Source: Kingdonia uniflora (taxonomy: Eukaryota > Streptophyta > Magnoliopsida > Ranunculales > Circaeasteraceae). From it: a stretch of DNA of 64,000 nt. A program made the translations under genes and the position numbers. Shown in pieces: positions 46,465-57,319 of this stretch; within the stretch, counting starts at the first letter, position 1; the number at the start of each line of letters is the position of its first letter. The notes beneath the pieces were generated by a model. It ran no database searches. It was given only the letters and a program-made list of their open reading frames with translations, and was not told the origin of the DNA. The DNA lies in assembly GCA_014058105.1 (NCBI GenBank), contig JACGCM010000655.1, positions 1,754,001-1,818,000 of the forward strand, in the 5' to 3' direction.

Positions 46465-46505
46465 GAGGACCACTTGCGTACTTTTTGTTGAAGGTAGTTT
46501 GGAGG
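46465..46505 (+). repeat. 41-bp dispersed repeat, identical at 12078
   Basis: Second copy of the ACTTGCGTAC-TTTTTGTTGAAGG variant, identical to 12078-12118 including GAGGACC on the left and TAGTTTGGAGG on the right. Flanks outside differ. Confidence 0.92.
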
Positions 46506-46529
46506 CGGCTTTGCTTTCTTTTCTTTATT

Positions 46530-46716
46530 GCTGGGTTTCTTGCTGCGAAAACACGTCCACTTTTCTTTCATAATCCAAATTGCTGGATTTCTAAAAAAAC
46601 ACCTGTGGATTTATTGCTGCGAAAACACGTCCACTATCCAAATTGCTGGGCTTTAGTAGTTTAGGACTTGCGTACGTTAAAAGTAGTTAGAGTAAGATTT
46701 CTAAAAAAACACCTGT
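46530..46716. repeat. TTGCTGCGAAAACACGTCCAC duplication with an 11-bp insert
   Basis: CGTCCACT-TTTCTTTCATA-ATCCAAATTGCTGG in copy 1 against CGTCCACTATCCAAATTGCTGG in copy 2. The insert is 46562-46572. GATTTCTAAAAAAACACCTG is also duplicated, near 46587 and 46697. Confidence 0.9.
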
Positions 46717-48762
46717 AGGTTTCTAAACTACGCTGCTTTTCGAACCGCTATAGACATTACAATCGGTATTCTCTTTCTCTGTATCCTCCCCCCCGTAGAA
46801 AAGCGAATAGGTGCTGGAATAAAGAGAAGCGTATGCAGGTTAGCTAGAACAAAGAAAAGACTGGCAATTAGATTAATAGTAAAAGAGTCGCACCAGTAGA
46901 CAGAGAAAGCCGCTGAGGGGCGAACCTTTGATCTCCTAATCTAACTACGCATGGACGACTGAACTAAGCCTCATACTGGGTTTTAAAGGGATATAAAGCA
47001 TCTGCGAGTCAAGCCTAGATAGACAGAGAAGAGAGTTCGCTGCAGGGCATAGTAGTTAGGAAGCCCCCATCTTCTACTGATGCTAAAAAAAGCCGTATAA
47101 GGAAAAGCACTGGAAGGAAGATAGATAGAGCATCCCTAAAAAAAGAACTACGCTTCAGTCAGACTCTGATCGACGAGTGCAGAATCCGAATCTTCTACTG
47201 ATCTAGGATGATCCAGTGAACCACACTACTGCCAATAGCTGAATCGCTCTAGGGATGACTGCCCGAGAACAGCAAGCTAGCCTGACTATGATGCTCCTGA
47301 TCATTTTCTATGGAAGAAAAGAGCTAGGTTTTCTGAAAAAAAAAGAGCTAGGAGAGAATGCGTCCATGTGATGAGTCTAGTGAAGACGAAAGGAAAGGAA
47401 GATGACAACGACAGCCCCTGACACTGACAACAGTTGGCGAGGCATCAAGAAGGAGTGAAGCGAGAAAGCCGCTCACCACTTTACGAGAAAGCCGCTCACC
47501 ACTCTAGTAGTAGACCTAACCTAAGTGAACCCGGACAGATCAATAGCATCCAGCTTCCTACTCACTCTTTTTTAGGATCAAGAAAGAAAAGCGCTATGGA
47601 TCGCCTAAGAATAGGGGAATAAAGAAAAGACCCCATAGACGTAATAAGGTAGGACAGACTCTCACTCTCTATGTAGCACCGAACTGAAGTGTGGTTACTG
47701 GAAGGAAAGAAAGACTCATAGAGAAATTGAAAGGGTAGGCGTAAAGTCTATTCCAGGATGATCTGAACCAAGGACAGAGTTGTGCGTGTAGTCTAATGCC
47801 ATCGAAGCCAGTAGAGAAGCGGGAAGGAAGTCGCAGAGTGGATGGCCTATAGGTATAGTGTCTGCCTTAGGTCTATAGCATCGCGCTATAAAAAAGAGTG
47901 GTCTCCAGCTATTGTTTTAAAAGCCTCGTTCTTCCAGCAAGGTAAGAAAGGCCCATATGCGCCTATCTCCTATCTCCTAGAGGATGATCCATAGTCCTAT
48001 AGCTATAGTCTGCAAGCCTTGAGACGGAATCAGTTGACTCATCGGTTGCATGATTGGATGACTCATCAGTTGCATGATTGGAAGAACGCGGGTTCAAACT
48101 ACGTGACGCGTAGGAGCCTACCTCTTAGACGAAAAGGTGGATGAGATCCATATGACAGTGTGAAGTTGCAAGGACAGGTTTATAAGGATAGACCTAAGCG
48201 ACAGGCAGAGAAGGGGTTCGCTTCAGATATGCGCCTAGAGTCGAAGTAGGTAGTAGTGGTTACTCAATAGACGCAAAGAACCCAGCAAGAAAGAAGAGCG
48301 GGTAAGTCGCATTCACTCACGTGCGAGAAGTAGGCTTATGAATAGTTGGAGAGAGATTCTTCGCTTGAGTGCATAGAGTCGTTCTAGCAGGAGCTCTATC
48401 GACTTGGCCAAACTAGCTACAAAACATTAGACGCAGCTTCTACTTCTAGACATAGCGTTCCTTAGCCCGTAATGTATATTTTTTAACGTACGCAAGTCCA
48501 AACTACAAACTACTAAAGCCCTTGCTTCTTTCTTTTCTAGGCCCCAGGCTTTCGCGGTTCCTCTCTCTATCTAACCATTCACTTCTTTCTCTCTCTTTTT
48601 TTTTAGGCTAGCATAGGCCTTTCTTACCTTGCTGGGTCTAGGCCTCTAAACTTAGCTTGACTTATAGATCGTATAGGTGATGGCAGGATTCCGCCTGAAA
48701 AAAAACTATGAGAACTTTAGTTGCTTCGCTACAACCATCAGGCCGCTCCAAGTGGTTCTGAT

Positions 48763-48868
48763 CTCTCTCTTTCGCTATACCTAAGCGCATCCTTAACTAC
48801 GGGTTTACGCACCTCTCTCTTTCGCTATACACCTAAGCATCCTTAACTACGGGTTTACGCACCTCTCT
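48763..48868. repeat. 50-bp tandem duplication
   Basis: CTCTCTCTTTCGCTATAC begins copies at 48763 and 48813; both contain ATCCTTAACTACGGGTTTAC. There are small indels around CTAAGCGCATCC / ACCTAAGCATCC. Confidence 0.94.
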
Positions 48869-49354
48869 ACTAGGTAGGGTGACGCGACTTCCAAGCAATT
48901 CTTTCTATATGACTATGGGACTATGGTTGCATCTTTTGCCATACTTTACCCGCTTCAAGGCTTCCATACGGCTTCCATCTCCCGCTTCATGCTCTCCAAC
49001 TATTCTTTTTTTACCCTTTTCTTTTCTTTTCTTTGATCATAGCAACCAGCGGGAGAGTAAGCTACCGCTCTTTTAAACTATAGGTACGTAGTCCTGGGTT
49101 TAGTATTGCTTTGGTTGATGGTCGAGTGTTTTTTAAGGCGCTCTACTACAAAGGGTAGCTTGTGCTTTCTAAACTACCTTAGTGGGAGCTTCGCTGCTAC
49201 GCAGCTCGTTCTCGTGTGTAGCCCTTTTAAACGTACGCAAGTCTGAGCTATTTGAAACTTACGTACGGCTACCTTCACTTGTTTAAAACATAGGACATCG
49301 CCGGGTTTAAAAGGGCTACAAAGACCAGTTATGCACCTAACTACGCAAAGGTCT

Positions 49355-49502
49355 AAACCTAACTCCTTCTTTCCTGGCTTGTTACGTAGAGCTCCTTCTT
49401 TCCTGGCTAAACCTAACTCCTTTTCGCTTGTTACGTAGAGTTCCTGGTACGTAAAGTTCCTTCTTTCCTGGTACGTAGAGTTCCTTTGCGCTTAGTACAT
49501 AG
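49355..49502. repeat. CCTTCTTTCCTGG / TACGTAGAGTTCC array
   Basis: CCTAACTCCTT, TCTTTCCTGG and TTACGTAGAG-type phrases alternate in about five imperfect units. Confidence 0.85.
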
Positions 49503-51209
49503 AGAGATATAGAGAATCCAACCAAAAGGGGGGATCCCTTTTAAACTGTGCCTTTCCCTCCAGTAGGCTAGCGATGTGCTCCTTGTTAGCGCCTTCCAAA
49601 ACACAACTTTCCCTGCCCTCCTCGACTGACGAATAGTTAGGAATCAACCCATGCATCCTGAACCATCTGACCTCAATTACGCATCTTTAATCTCTTTTTC
49701 TGTCTATAGTAGACCAGTCTTTAGAAAGACTAGTGCCTTAGTACCACAGCTTTCGTTCTACACCCATTAGAGCTAGGACTGCCTTGGCCTCTTTGGTCTC
49801 ATTTCCTCGTACGCAAGTCGACGCCCTTTAGAGCTAGGACTTCCTACCCACAGCTTTCTTCCAAAAAAAGGCCTCCAACCATTTTTCCATCATCGCTATG
49901 AAACTACGTTCCAAGCTTTTACCTCTGTAGTTTAGAAAGCTAATAAGCTATAAGGTTCTTGCTGGGCTTTTTAAGGAGTTGGTCCTTCTTGTGAATGGAG
50001 CGCTAAAATTGGAGCTTTCTAAACTACGCTTCTCTTCTGTTCTTGGAAGCCTATTTATTTTCCTAAACTACCCGTTCCCCCACAGTGGATTCTTAGGACT
50101 GTTCGCCAAAGCCTCACCAGGCCTTGAAGTGAGTGGGTTTGCTTTTCCTTAGACGGGAATAACGCTATCTCGACTTGAGGAAGCCAGATGAAAGATTAAA
50201 GAAAAAGAGCAGTTTAGAGCTAGATCCAGGCTGTTGCTGGCTAGTTGGTCCTTCTGACCACGCTCTTTCACTGACATCGAGATGGAACTGACATAAAGAA
50301 GGGGTTGTCCTCTCTACCGCATACCTTGCATCTCCTTTTAATACTGAAAGAAGGGAAAGAAGGGCTCCCAAACTACGCAAAGGTAAAGGCCTTACTATGT
50401 TGATAGTGTAATCTTGCCTGAGTCACTCTTACGAAGTCATTTTGCCGAGTTCTGCTGATTAAAGAAAAGAGATCTTTCTCTGAACCTTTTGCGCACCTAT
50501 ACGCTTCCGGTAAAGAAGCTCTTGAGCTGGGAAAAAAAACTATCCTTATGCGCGACTCCGTAGGCTGGCTTCATGTCTATAAGAGCGCTCTTTTCTTTTG
50601 GCGAGTAGTTAGCGGCCTCTAAACTACCGAAGTGGAGGGTACCGAAGCTACTTTTGGGGGCTACTTCTCATGGGGGCTACTAGGGCCAAAGAATAGACAA
50701 GCGCCTTAAACATCTCCAAGAGATCTAAATAGGCCTCTTCTTTCAAATCCACAGGGGCGCTTTATCTAGCTATTTTTTTTCCTGGCGGTAGGTTGCGAAA
50801 AAAATAGTTTAAAAAGGGTGTGTAAACTACTTACTTGCGTACGGTGATTTTTTAAAATAGAAAAAAGAATGAGATTTAGAGAAAGAAGGAAAAGAGGCAA
50901 TAACTCAACACCTAAAAAAGGCCTAATTCAGACTACTTCGTGGAAGGCTTGATCAATAGAGTATCAATAGAAAAGACTTGCGTACGGTGAGTGTGTTTTA
51001 AAAAAACTATGGGTGGACTCCTAAACTACGGTCTCAAACGCAAGTTTAGCGCTTTTCTGACCTAGTCTAACTAGCGCTAAAAGTGGAGCTATGTCTAAGC
51101 CTACAGGCTTTAAAACTTGCGTACGGAGAAAGATCTCCCTATCGCGCTTCTAGTTGACTAGGTAGATAGCACATGCGTTTTTAAACCCAGAAAAAAAGAG
51201 TGGAGTTTA

Positions 51210-51323
51210 GTTGAATTCCTAGCTTTTAGACCCTCCTTTTTGGGCAAGGATCCTAGCTGCGCCTATGTTGAATTCCTAGCTTTTAGACCCCCCTTTTTGG
51301 GCAAGGATCCTAGCTGCGCCTAT
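51210..51323. repeat. 57-bp tandem duplication
   Basis: GTTGAATTCCTAGCTTTTAG starts at 51210 and 51267; both units run through GGCAAGGATCCTAGCTGCGC. There is one T/C difference. Confidence 0.96.
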
Positions 51324-51335
51324 CATAGTTAGCCA

Positions 51336-51512
51336 TTTGACCACTACGAAGCGGGAACGTTTGTGTCGCTATGTTGAAGTGACCTGTTTGACCACTATGA
51401 AGCGGGAACTCTCGTGTCGCAACGAAAGAGTAGATTAGAAGCACATGACCTGATTTGACCACTACGAAGCGGGAACTCTCGTGTCGCAACGAAAGAGTAG
51501 ATTAGAAGCACC
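51336..51512. repeat. TTTGACCACTACGAAGCGGG array, 3 copies
   Basis: Units start at 51336, 51387 and 51454. The second and third extend through GTGTCGCAACGAAAG and AGTAGATTAGAAGCAC; the first lacks that tail, so unit length differs (51 against 67 bp). Confidence 0.93.
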
Positions 51513-51615
51513 ACTGCAGCTAGTCGCAAACTGAAAACTTAAGGAGTGCGGCGTGAAAACGTCTTTTTTGCGACCTTATAAGGATGGAGAAATCGCCGTA
51601 CGCAAGTTTCGCAAG

Positions 51616-51860
51616 TGGCTCTTCTTTCGGAAGCGTTGCTCTTCTTTCTTTCGGTTAGGCTAGTTTCTTCCTTTCGGTTAGCCTAGTTTCTTCCTTTCGG
51701 TTAGGCTAGTCTCTTCTTTCGGAAGCGTTGCTGCTTTTCCTTATTTTTCGCCAATTCTTTAGTAAGCTAGGTCTAGAAGCAGCGTCAGTTGGTTAAATAG
51801 GGCATACCTCGGTGTGTTTTAGGCTAGTCTCTTCTTTCGGAAGCGTTGCTCTTCTTTCTT
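51616..51860. repeat. TTCCTTTCGGTTAGGCTAGT array and displaced copy
   Basis: GGTTAGGCTAGTTTCTTCC-type units recur three times to 51733, bounded by CTTCTTTCGGAAGCGTTGCT on both sides. CTAGTCTCTTCTTTCGGAAG recurs at about 51823. Confidence 0.88.
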
Positions 51861-52135
51861 TAGGGCTATTCCCTAGCTTTGAGATTGTTTGGTACGGGTC
51901 ACCTAAAGAGAACCAAACCCCTTTTTTTCGACGAGCTTATGTGCTAGGATCCTTCTTTTCTTATTCCCACATGTGCGCCAAGATGGCTAGTGGTCTAGTG
52001 GTGAAATACCACTAGAGCTAGTAGCGGTAATGTCAATAAGGGCGTTAGCTCCTATCCTAGCTTTTGCGAGTGGCCGCCACGTCTAAACTACTGAGGAGTC
52101 TTTGTCGCGTCTTCTTTGTCAGCGCTAAGCGCTTT

Positions 52136-52436
52136 GAAGCTAGGTCAGCGCCGCGGTTTCTTTTTTGACTTGCGTACGGTGTGTTGGAGAGCGCTTCTAA
52201 CGAATGGAATGTCACGCGTCTTCTAACTACGTCGCGGCGTGTAGCTCCCATTTAAGCGCTAGCTCACCGTCTTGTCGCTAGTAGGTCTTGACTTGCGTAC
52301 GTTGAGGCAACGACGGAAAAGCGTTAGAGCTCCTCTTGTAGCTATGTTGAAGATAGGTCAGCGCCGCAGCTTCTTTTTGACTTGCGTACGGTGTGTTGGA
52401 GAGCGCTTCTAACGAATGGAAATAGAATGGAATGTC
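52136..52436. repeat. 78-88-bp duplication, about 213-bp period
   Basis: GAAGCTAGGTCAGCGCCGCG (52136) and GAAGATAGGTCAGCGCCGCA (52349) begin blocks sharing TTTGACTTGCGTACGGTGTG and GGAGAGCGCTTCTAACGAATGG. Copy 2 contains an extra 11-bp tandem step (ATAGAATGGAA). Both copies carry the ACTTGCGTACG module, so it predates this duplication. Confidence 0.94.
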
Positions 52437-52542
52437 TTTTTTTTGGATGAAAGATGGTATGTAGAACGAAGACCCCTCTAACCTCTTGGTGGATACGGGA
52501 GTGGAATGTGCTGTCCAAACTACTAGTGACTAGTCTCTCTCT

Positions 52543-52681
52543 TGCCAAATCACAGGAAAAAGCGAAGTAGTCTTGCCGAATCAGAGGAAAAAGCGAAGTA
52601 GTCTCTCTGTACGCAAGTGCCGAATCAGAGGAAAAAAGCGAAGTAGAGTCAAATGCCGAATCACAGGAAAAAGCGAAGTTG
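52543..52681. repeat. TGCCGAATCAGAGGAAAAAGC array, 4 copies, one module insert
   Basis: Units start at about 52543, 52574, 52618 and 52654. CTCTGTACGCAAG (52605-52617) lies between units 2 and 3, while units 1 and 2 abut as AGTAGTCT-TGCC. A 29-bp segment of unit 4 is also found at 32353-32381. Confidence 0.94.
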
Positions 52682-52797
52682 GATGTGCTGTCCAACTATT
52701 GTCCTATTCAGTTGGATGTGCTGTCTTAGTCTTCAAAGCTTGTGCTGTCCTATTCAGTTGGATGTGCTGTCTTAGTCTTCAAAGCTGTCCAAACTAC
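52679..52797. repeat. TTGGATGTGCTGTC / TCTTAGTCTTCAAAGC array
   Basis: GTCCTATTCAGTTGGATGTG and CTGTCTTAGTCTTCAAAGCT recur twice in the same order, with a shorter TTGGATGTGCTGTCC at the front. Confidence 0.92.
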
Positions 52798-52942
52798 AGC
52801 TATGCTTTTTCAGCTAGACAAGAGTAGTTGTAGTTTAGAAGACCGGTCCAAAAAAACGAGAGAAGATAGACGTCACTACCTTACCTATATGGAAAGCGCG
52901 AAGATCCACCAAGAAGAAAAAAAAACACCACTAGCTTCACAG

Positions 52943-53245
52943 CAGGATCCTTGCCACCACTAGCTTCACAGTGCTTAGAAAAGGATTCACAGCATTGCTT
53001 AGAAAAGGAAGAAGAGGTCAGTCTAACCGGCTCTCATTCACAGCAGGATCCTTGCTTAGAAAAGGAAGAAGAGACTAGCCTAAACGACTCTCACTCACCG
53101 TATGCAAGTGCGATCAACGGCAGCAGTTAGGAAAATAAGAAGAGACTAGCCTAAACGACTCGCATTCACAGCATTGCAACGGCAGCAGTTAGGAAAAGAA
53201 GAAGAGACTAGCCTAAAAGACTCTCATTCACCGTACGCAAGTGCG
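52943..53245. repeat. TTCACAGCA...GAAGAAGAGACTAGCC array with module differences
   Basis: At least four imperfect units. TTCACAGCA-TTGCTTAG (junction 52994/52995) and TTCACAGCA-GGATCC-TTGCTTAG (53046-53051) differ by exactly six bases. Two later units carry CGTATGCAAGTGCGATC or CGTACGCAAGTGCGATC, where another reads AGCATTG. Confidence 0.94.
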
Positions 53246-53739
53246 ATCAAAGGTATAGGAAGCTAGCCTGCGCACACCAGAAGCTAGAAGCCGAGTATCC
53301 GAGTACAAAAAAAGAGCTAGGGGTGTGCTAAGGGCAGACTCACCCAATAAAGAACTCAGCAGATGCACGCGTCGTAGAAGAAAGAAAAGAACTAGACTAA
53401 TCGACAAGCCCTATTGAGGATCCTACCTGCCTGCAACTACAGGGCTTATTGAGGATCCTAGCGAGGCACACCAATAGCTGGAGCAAGAAGGGGGCCAGAC
53501 ACTCCAAAACTACGCGTTAGCGAAAAGAAAGGAAAATGGGAATGGAAGGTAGCTCTTGCTAAAGCTACAAGAATAGGTAGGATCCTAAACAACTTGCGTA
53601 CGGTGAAAAAGAGCTAAGCCGTAGTTCAAAAAAGCCAGAAGAAAAGGAGGTGGACTTGCGTACGTAGAAGAAGACCCAAAACTAGTTAGGAAGCCGGAGT
53701 TTGACTGTTTTAAACTAGAACTTTAAATAGACAAAGGAA

Positions 53740-54210
53740 AAGAGTTGAGTGGGTTTTGGCCTATGGCTCGACTCCTGGGTCTCAAATGCGCGTAATGTAT
53801 ATTTTATATGTTGGCGTACGCAAGTCTAGGCTAAAAAGCAGCAAAAAGAGTGGCAATTTAATTTTTTAAAAACGGGTTGACTCGTTTTTTGCTTCGCAAG
53901 TTTAGCGCTTTTTTGCATCGCTCTAGGCTAAAAAGGTCTTTGCTGACTTTTGCCTATGGTCGACTCAACGTACGCAAGTTTGGCGATGGCTCAGACTTGC
54001 GTACGGGGAAAAGTACTTTGGTCTCAAAATCCCGGGTTGCTTTTCCTTAGTTTCGGCGCTTTTTCGATCGCTCTAAAAGAAAGGAAAAGAGTTGAGTGGG
54101 TTCTTTTAAAACTATAGTCTGCTTTTCCTTAGTTTCTGCATAACGCAAGTTCGTTTTTTTTTTTCTTTTTCGATCGCTCTAATGTCTTAGGAAAATAGGT
54201 TAGTGGGTTT
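53740..54210. repeat. Second cluster of relatives of the 71-bp unit
   Basis: AGAGTTGAGTGGGTTTTGGC, CTATGGTCGACTCAACG, TTTGGCGATGGCTC, TTTTCCTTAGTTTC and TTTTTCGATCGCTCTAA occur in the same order as at 22.6-23.5 kb, but strongly diverged and interrupted by the ACTTGCGTACG module. Confidence 0.7.
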
Positions 54211-54596
54211 TGGCCTAGCCTTTACAACGCGCGATTTAGCAACGCAACATAGCTCCCCTGGCTCTAACTCACGCCTTAGCACCACCCCTGGCTTACGAGC
54301 GCGAAATAAAATGATTGGTTTCTAAACTACGCTGGATTCTTTCTACAGCACCGGTTTTTCCCTGTGGTTTCTTGCTGGTCATGAAAACTTGATGGTCATG
54401 GTCGTATTCTCTGTGAGCCCCTTCCAAAACACACTCTGCAACCAACGCCTGGGGGCAAGAGAATCGAACGTTAGCTCTGGTCCTTCTACGCATAAGCATT
54501 TCTTCTTTTGCGGCGTCGAAAGAGCCTCGGACCCTTAAGATAGCTCCTAAACTACTTAAAGCGAAATCGCTAAAAGAAATATTTCTAAACTACGCT

Positions 54597-54785
54597 GATC
54601 GAAAAAGAGAGTTTCGCCGAAGTGTCAGGGATCGACAAAGAGAGTTTCACCGAAGTGTCAGACATCTTGACTATAGGGCAGAAGAGTCATTAGAGAGACA
54701 TCTTTTTTTGTCAGCGTATTTAAAAGAGAGACTGGGTGTGTTGCAGAGAAGAGTCATTGGAGAGACATCTTTTTTTGTCAGCGTA
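54597..54785. repeat. Two duplications, 33-bp and 67-bp periods
   Basis: GATCGAAAAAGAGAGTTTCG (54597) and GATCGACAAAGAGAGTTTCA (54630) form one pair. GAAGAGTCATTAGAGAGAC (54681) and GAAGAGTCATTGGAGAGAC (54748), each followed by ATCTTTTTTTGTCAGCGTA, form the other, with GTGTGTTGCAG in the spacer. Confidence 0.93.
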
Positions 54786-56263
54786 GCGCCAGAGGTGTGG
54801 TCATCGGATAGACTGGTTTTTTTTACCTAGCTTTCTTTGTCAAAAGGTTGGGATCTGATCGCACGTCAACTACTCCCTATGTTGGGTTCCTTTGACCGGA
54901 GACGTGTACATTAGGTTTTGGACGAGTTTTCCTAGTTGGAGATCCTTTGATCACATGCTTTGTCTTTAATCCTATTTCTTGCTAGAAAGCTACAAGCACC
55001 CTTGCTTTTCCCTTTACTAGTTGGACTTGCTTTTTCTTTCAACCCCATAAGGTAGGCACTACTGGCGCAAAGAAAGCTTCCTTTCCTTACTAATGACAAG
55101 CAAGATACGCCGCTACAAAGGTTAGGAATAGAAAGAAGACGGAGCCTGATATCTTTCGTTTTGCTTGATTTGACTTCCTATTTTTTCCGGGTCTGAAAAG
55201 CAATGCAACGCAGCAATAGCACACCGTGAGATCTACGAAGGGGTGTGCCAACCTATAGCTTCTATTCTAGCAAGGATTTTCTTTCGTCCGCCACTACCGG
55301 GGTTTCTCATCAGTTTGTCCTTATTACAATTCACTATTTATCTGGTTTCCCATCAGATGCCATTACCACCAAAGATCAAAGCAACAAGTAGAGAAGCCAG
55401 ATGCGGAAAAAGATCGACGCACAAAGGAGGACAAAGGAAAAGAAGCCAGATGCGGAAAAAGATTGAAGCGTGGATTTCACCTAGGTAGCTTTCTAAACCA
55501 CGTAGTTTAGGATGATGGAAAATAGGATCCTAATCATTGGTAAACTTGCGTACGGTGTAAAAGAGCCATAAGAATAAGAAAAGGAGTTAAATAAGAGTAA
55601 GGAAAAGCGTGGATTTCTAGATCAAACTTGCTAAAAAAACTTGCGTACGGGGAAATAGAAAAGCGTGTAGGGGAACTGGGGAAAAAGATCAAAGCGTGGA
55701 TGTGGACGGGCGCTACTACCTTTCTAAAAAAAAAAGAGTGCGAGTCCCAAACTACGCCGTATCTTCTTCGTCAGCCTGGCTTTCGTCTTTGTAGGCCATG
55801 GGTAGGGTGAACCGCTTAAAAACTTGCGTACGGCGATTGGTCATGTTACCGCTAAGAGGTCCTAAACACTCCCATTTCTAGTGGTTTTTGAGCAAGATGA
55901 AACTCATGAGCTTATATGCACTAAAAAGTAGTTGTAGTTTCATAGTTTGGAGGCATCTTGAGAAATTTGAATGCTAAGTCACTCACGCTTTCTCTCTTTA
56001 TAAGGCACTCCAAACTACAAACTACCGTAAACTCTTTCGTAGGACAGAACCTTAGCTAGGAACACAGGAACGGCTCACTAGCTTCCAGAAATATAAGAAC
56101 TCGATTAGTGGATCTCAAATGTCAGAAGAATTCAGCGTACGCAAGTCATGACGATTTAGATTAGACCAGTCAAGAGCATCCTCTAACGATGTCAATTTCT
56201 TATAAAAGGATATTTGGCTGCAGCACATGCTAAAGACCCTTTTTTTGCCAAAGATCAATTTTC

Positions 56264-56343
56264 CTTCCACACCTGGCATACGCTCTTCAATCCAGGCTCT
56301 CATCTTCCACACCCAGCATACGCTCTTCAATCCAGGCTCTCAT
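56264..56343. repeat. 40-bp tandem duplication
   Basis: CTTCCACACCTGGCATACGC (56264) and CTTCCACACCCAGCATACGC (56304) begin units that continue TCTTCAATCCAGGCTCTCAT. Confidence 0.95.
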
Positions 56344-56974
56344 ATAGTCTAACTATAGAACAAACTCGCGTCACTTGATAGTCATAGAGGTATTCGCGCG
56401 CTATCCATAGGGATCTCTTCTATCAATGCCGGAATGGAACCATAGCTTTCTCAGGATGCATCTTTTTTTAGGGCTTGACGACGCTGCGGAACTGACGACT
56501 CTCCTAACAGAACTTTGACTTTGCATCTTCAGATCTTGACATGTCCGCATTAGCATCACCCGCGGATAGACCCGCTTCTCCCATTCAGCTATCCCCTAGA
56601 GAACCTTGCTATGAGCTTCACGAATGATCACTCAGATTCTCTTTACCCGCACGTACGATAGGAAGGAGTGCAAGGATCCTTGACCTCTACCCTATACTTT
56701 TGGCGTCGCTATCGAACTACCGAGTGAGTCGTTGGGTTTTGTTTTAGGGGTAGCTGCGTTCTTAGCTAGATAAAAAGTGGATGCGATGTTAGCGATGTGC
56801 TGCTGAAGGGTAGCTGCGAGCGAGCTGGGGATACAGAAAGAAGAAGGCACCAGCACTAGACAAGCTACGCCTATTTTCCTTACTAGACAAGCTACGCCTA
56901 TTTTCGGTTTAGCGCATACAGATGAGTGTGGATCACTTAGGCATAGACGAGATAAAGAAGAGAAGTGGGCACAG

Positions 56975-57319
56975 ATGCGCCAGAAGAGAGAAGGAAAGAG
57001 TCTACTAAAAGCAGATAAGCAGAATGATCGTCGCTTCTCGATGGGTCCTTCGCCTTTTAAACTTGCGTACGTGGAAAGAGCATTGCCATCTCTCTATCTT
57101 ATCCTTTTGCGTCACTTTAGACTATTGGATGATCTGGGGCGAAGAGTAGAGGAGAATTGGCCGGTCATAGTTAGGGAAGGATTCGGGTTGAGGCCCCGGA
57201 CCCGGAATCGACTAGGGATCGCATGCTCTAGCCTTTTTATGATCTACACTATGATAAGGGAATCTCTTGATCTGAGACACCGAACCAGACAAAGGAAGCA
57301 GAAAGAAGGTAGCCTTTGA
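56975..57319 (+). CDS. Unrecognised open frame, 114 codons, probably not a gene
   Basis: An ATG-started run of 114 codons, strongly basic (R/K-rich, with RKQK near the end). Leu/Ile-rich phrases near residues 36-48 and 81-93 could be read as short helices. I recognise no family. Residues KLAYVER correspond to the dispersed module ACTTGCGTACGTGGAAAG. It does not cross a tandem duplication, so the frame argument used elsewhere does not apply and I hold it slightly above the others. Length is still within chance expectation and there is no neighbouring gene. Confidence 0.1.
   Translation: MRQKREGKSLLKADKQNDRRFSMGPSPFKLAYVERALPSLYLILLRHFRLLDDLGRRVEENWPVIVREGFGLRPRTRNRLGIACSSLFMIYTMIRESLDLRHRTRQRKQKEGSL

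Larger units (their letters stand above)
40701..48700. other. Non-coding stretch with minisatellite, hairpin and empty/filled pairs
   Basis: No gene is recognisable. It holds the GGATGGTA array, a 52-bp duplication at 43.2 kb, short duplications at 44.4-45.1 kb, the hairpin and paired sites at 45.9-46.7 kb and a stretch from about 46.8 to 48.4 kb with fewer modules. That stretch is the quietest part of the window; I see nothing identifiable in it beyond small duplications near 47.45 and 48.03 kb. Confidence 0.7.

Noticed and set aside
46895..46975. On the minus strand, TTAGTTCAGTCG and CAAAGGTTCGCCCC look like tRNA D-loop and T-loop pieces.
   Set aside because: The T stem does not pair, no anticodon stem forms and there is no 7-bp acceptor stem.
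51985..52010. GGTCTAGTGGTGAAATACC, like the D-arm of a glutamate or glycine tRNA; a similar GGTCTAGTGGTATAGAA lies at 59878.
   Set aside because: Only the D-arm phrase is present at each site; the remaining arms are missing.
52342..52695. Minus-strand open run of 117 codons.
   Set aside because: It is the translation of the GAATCAGAGGAAAAAGC array, giving repetitive S/F-rich peptide; another open frame covers part of it on the plus strand. Treated as a repeat.
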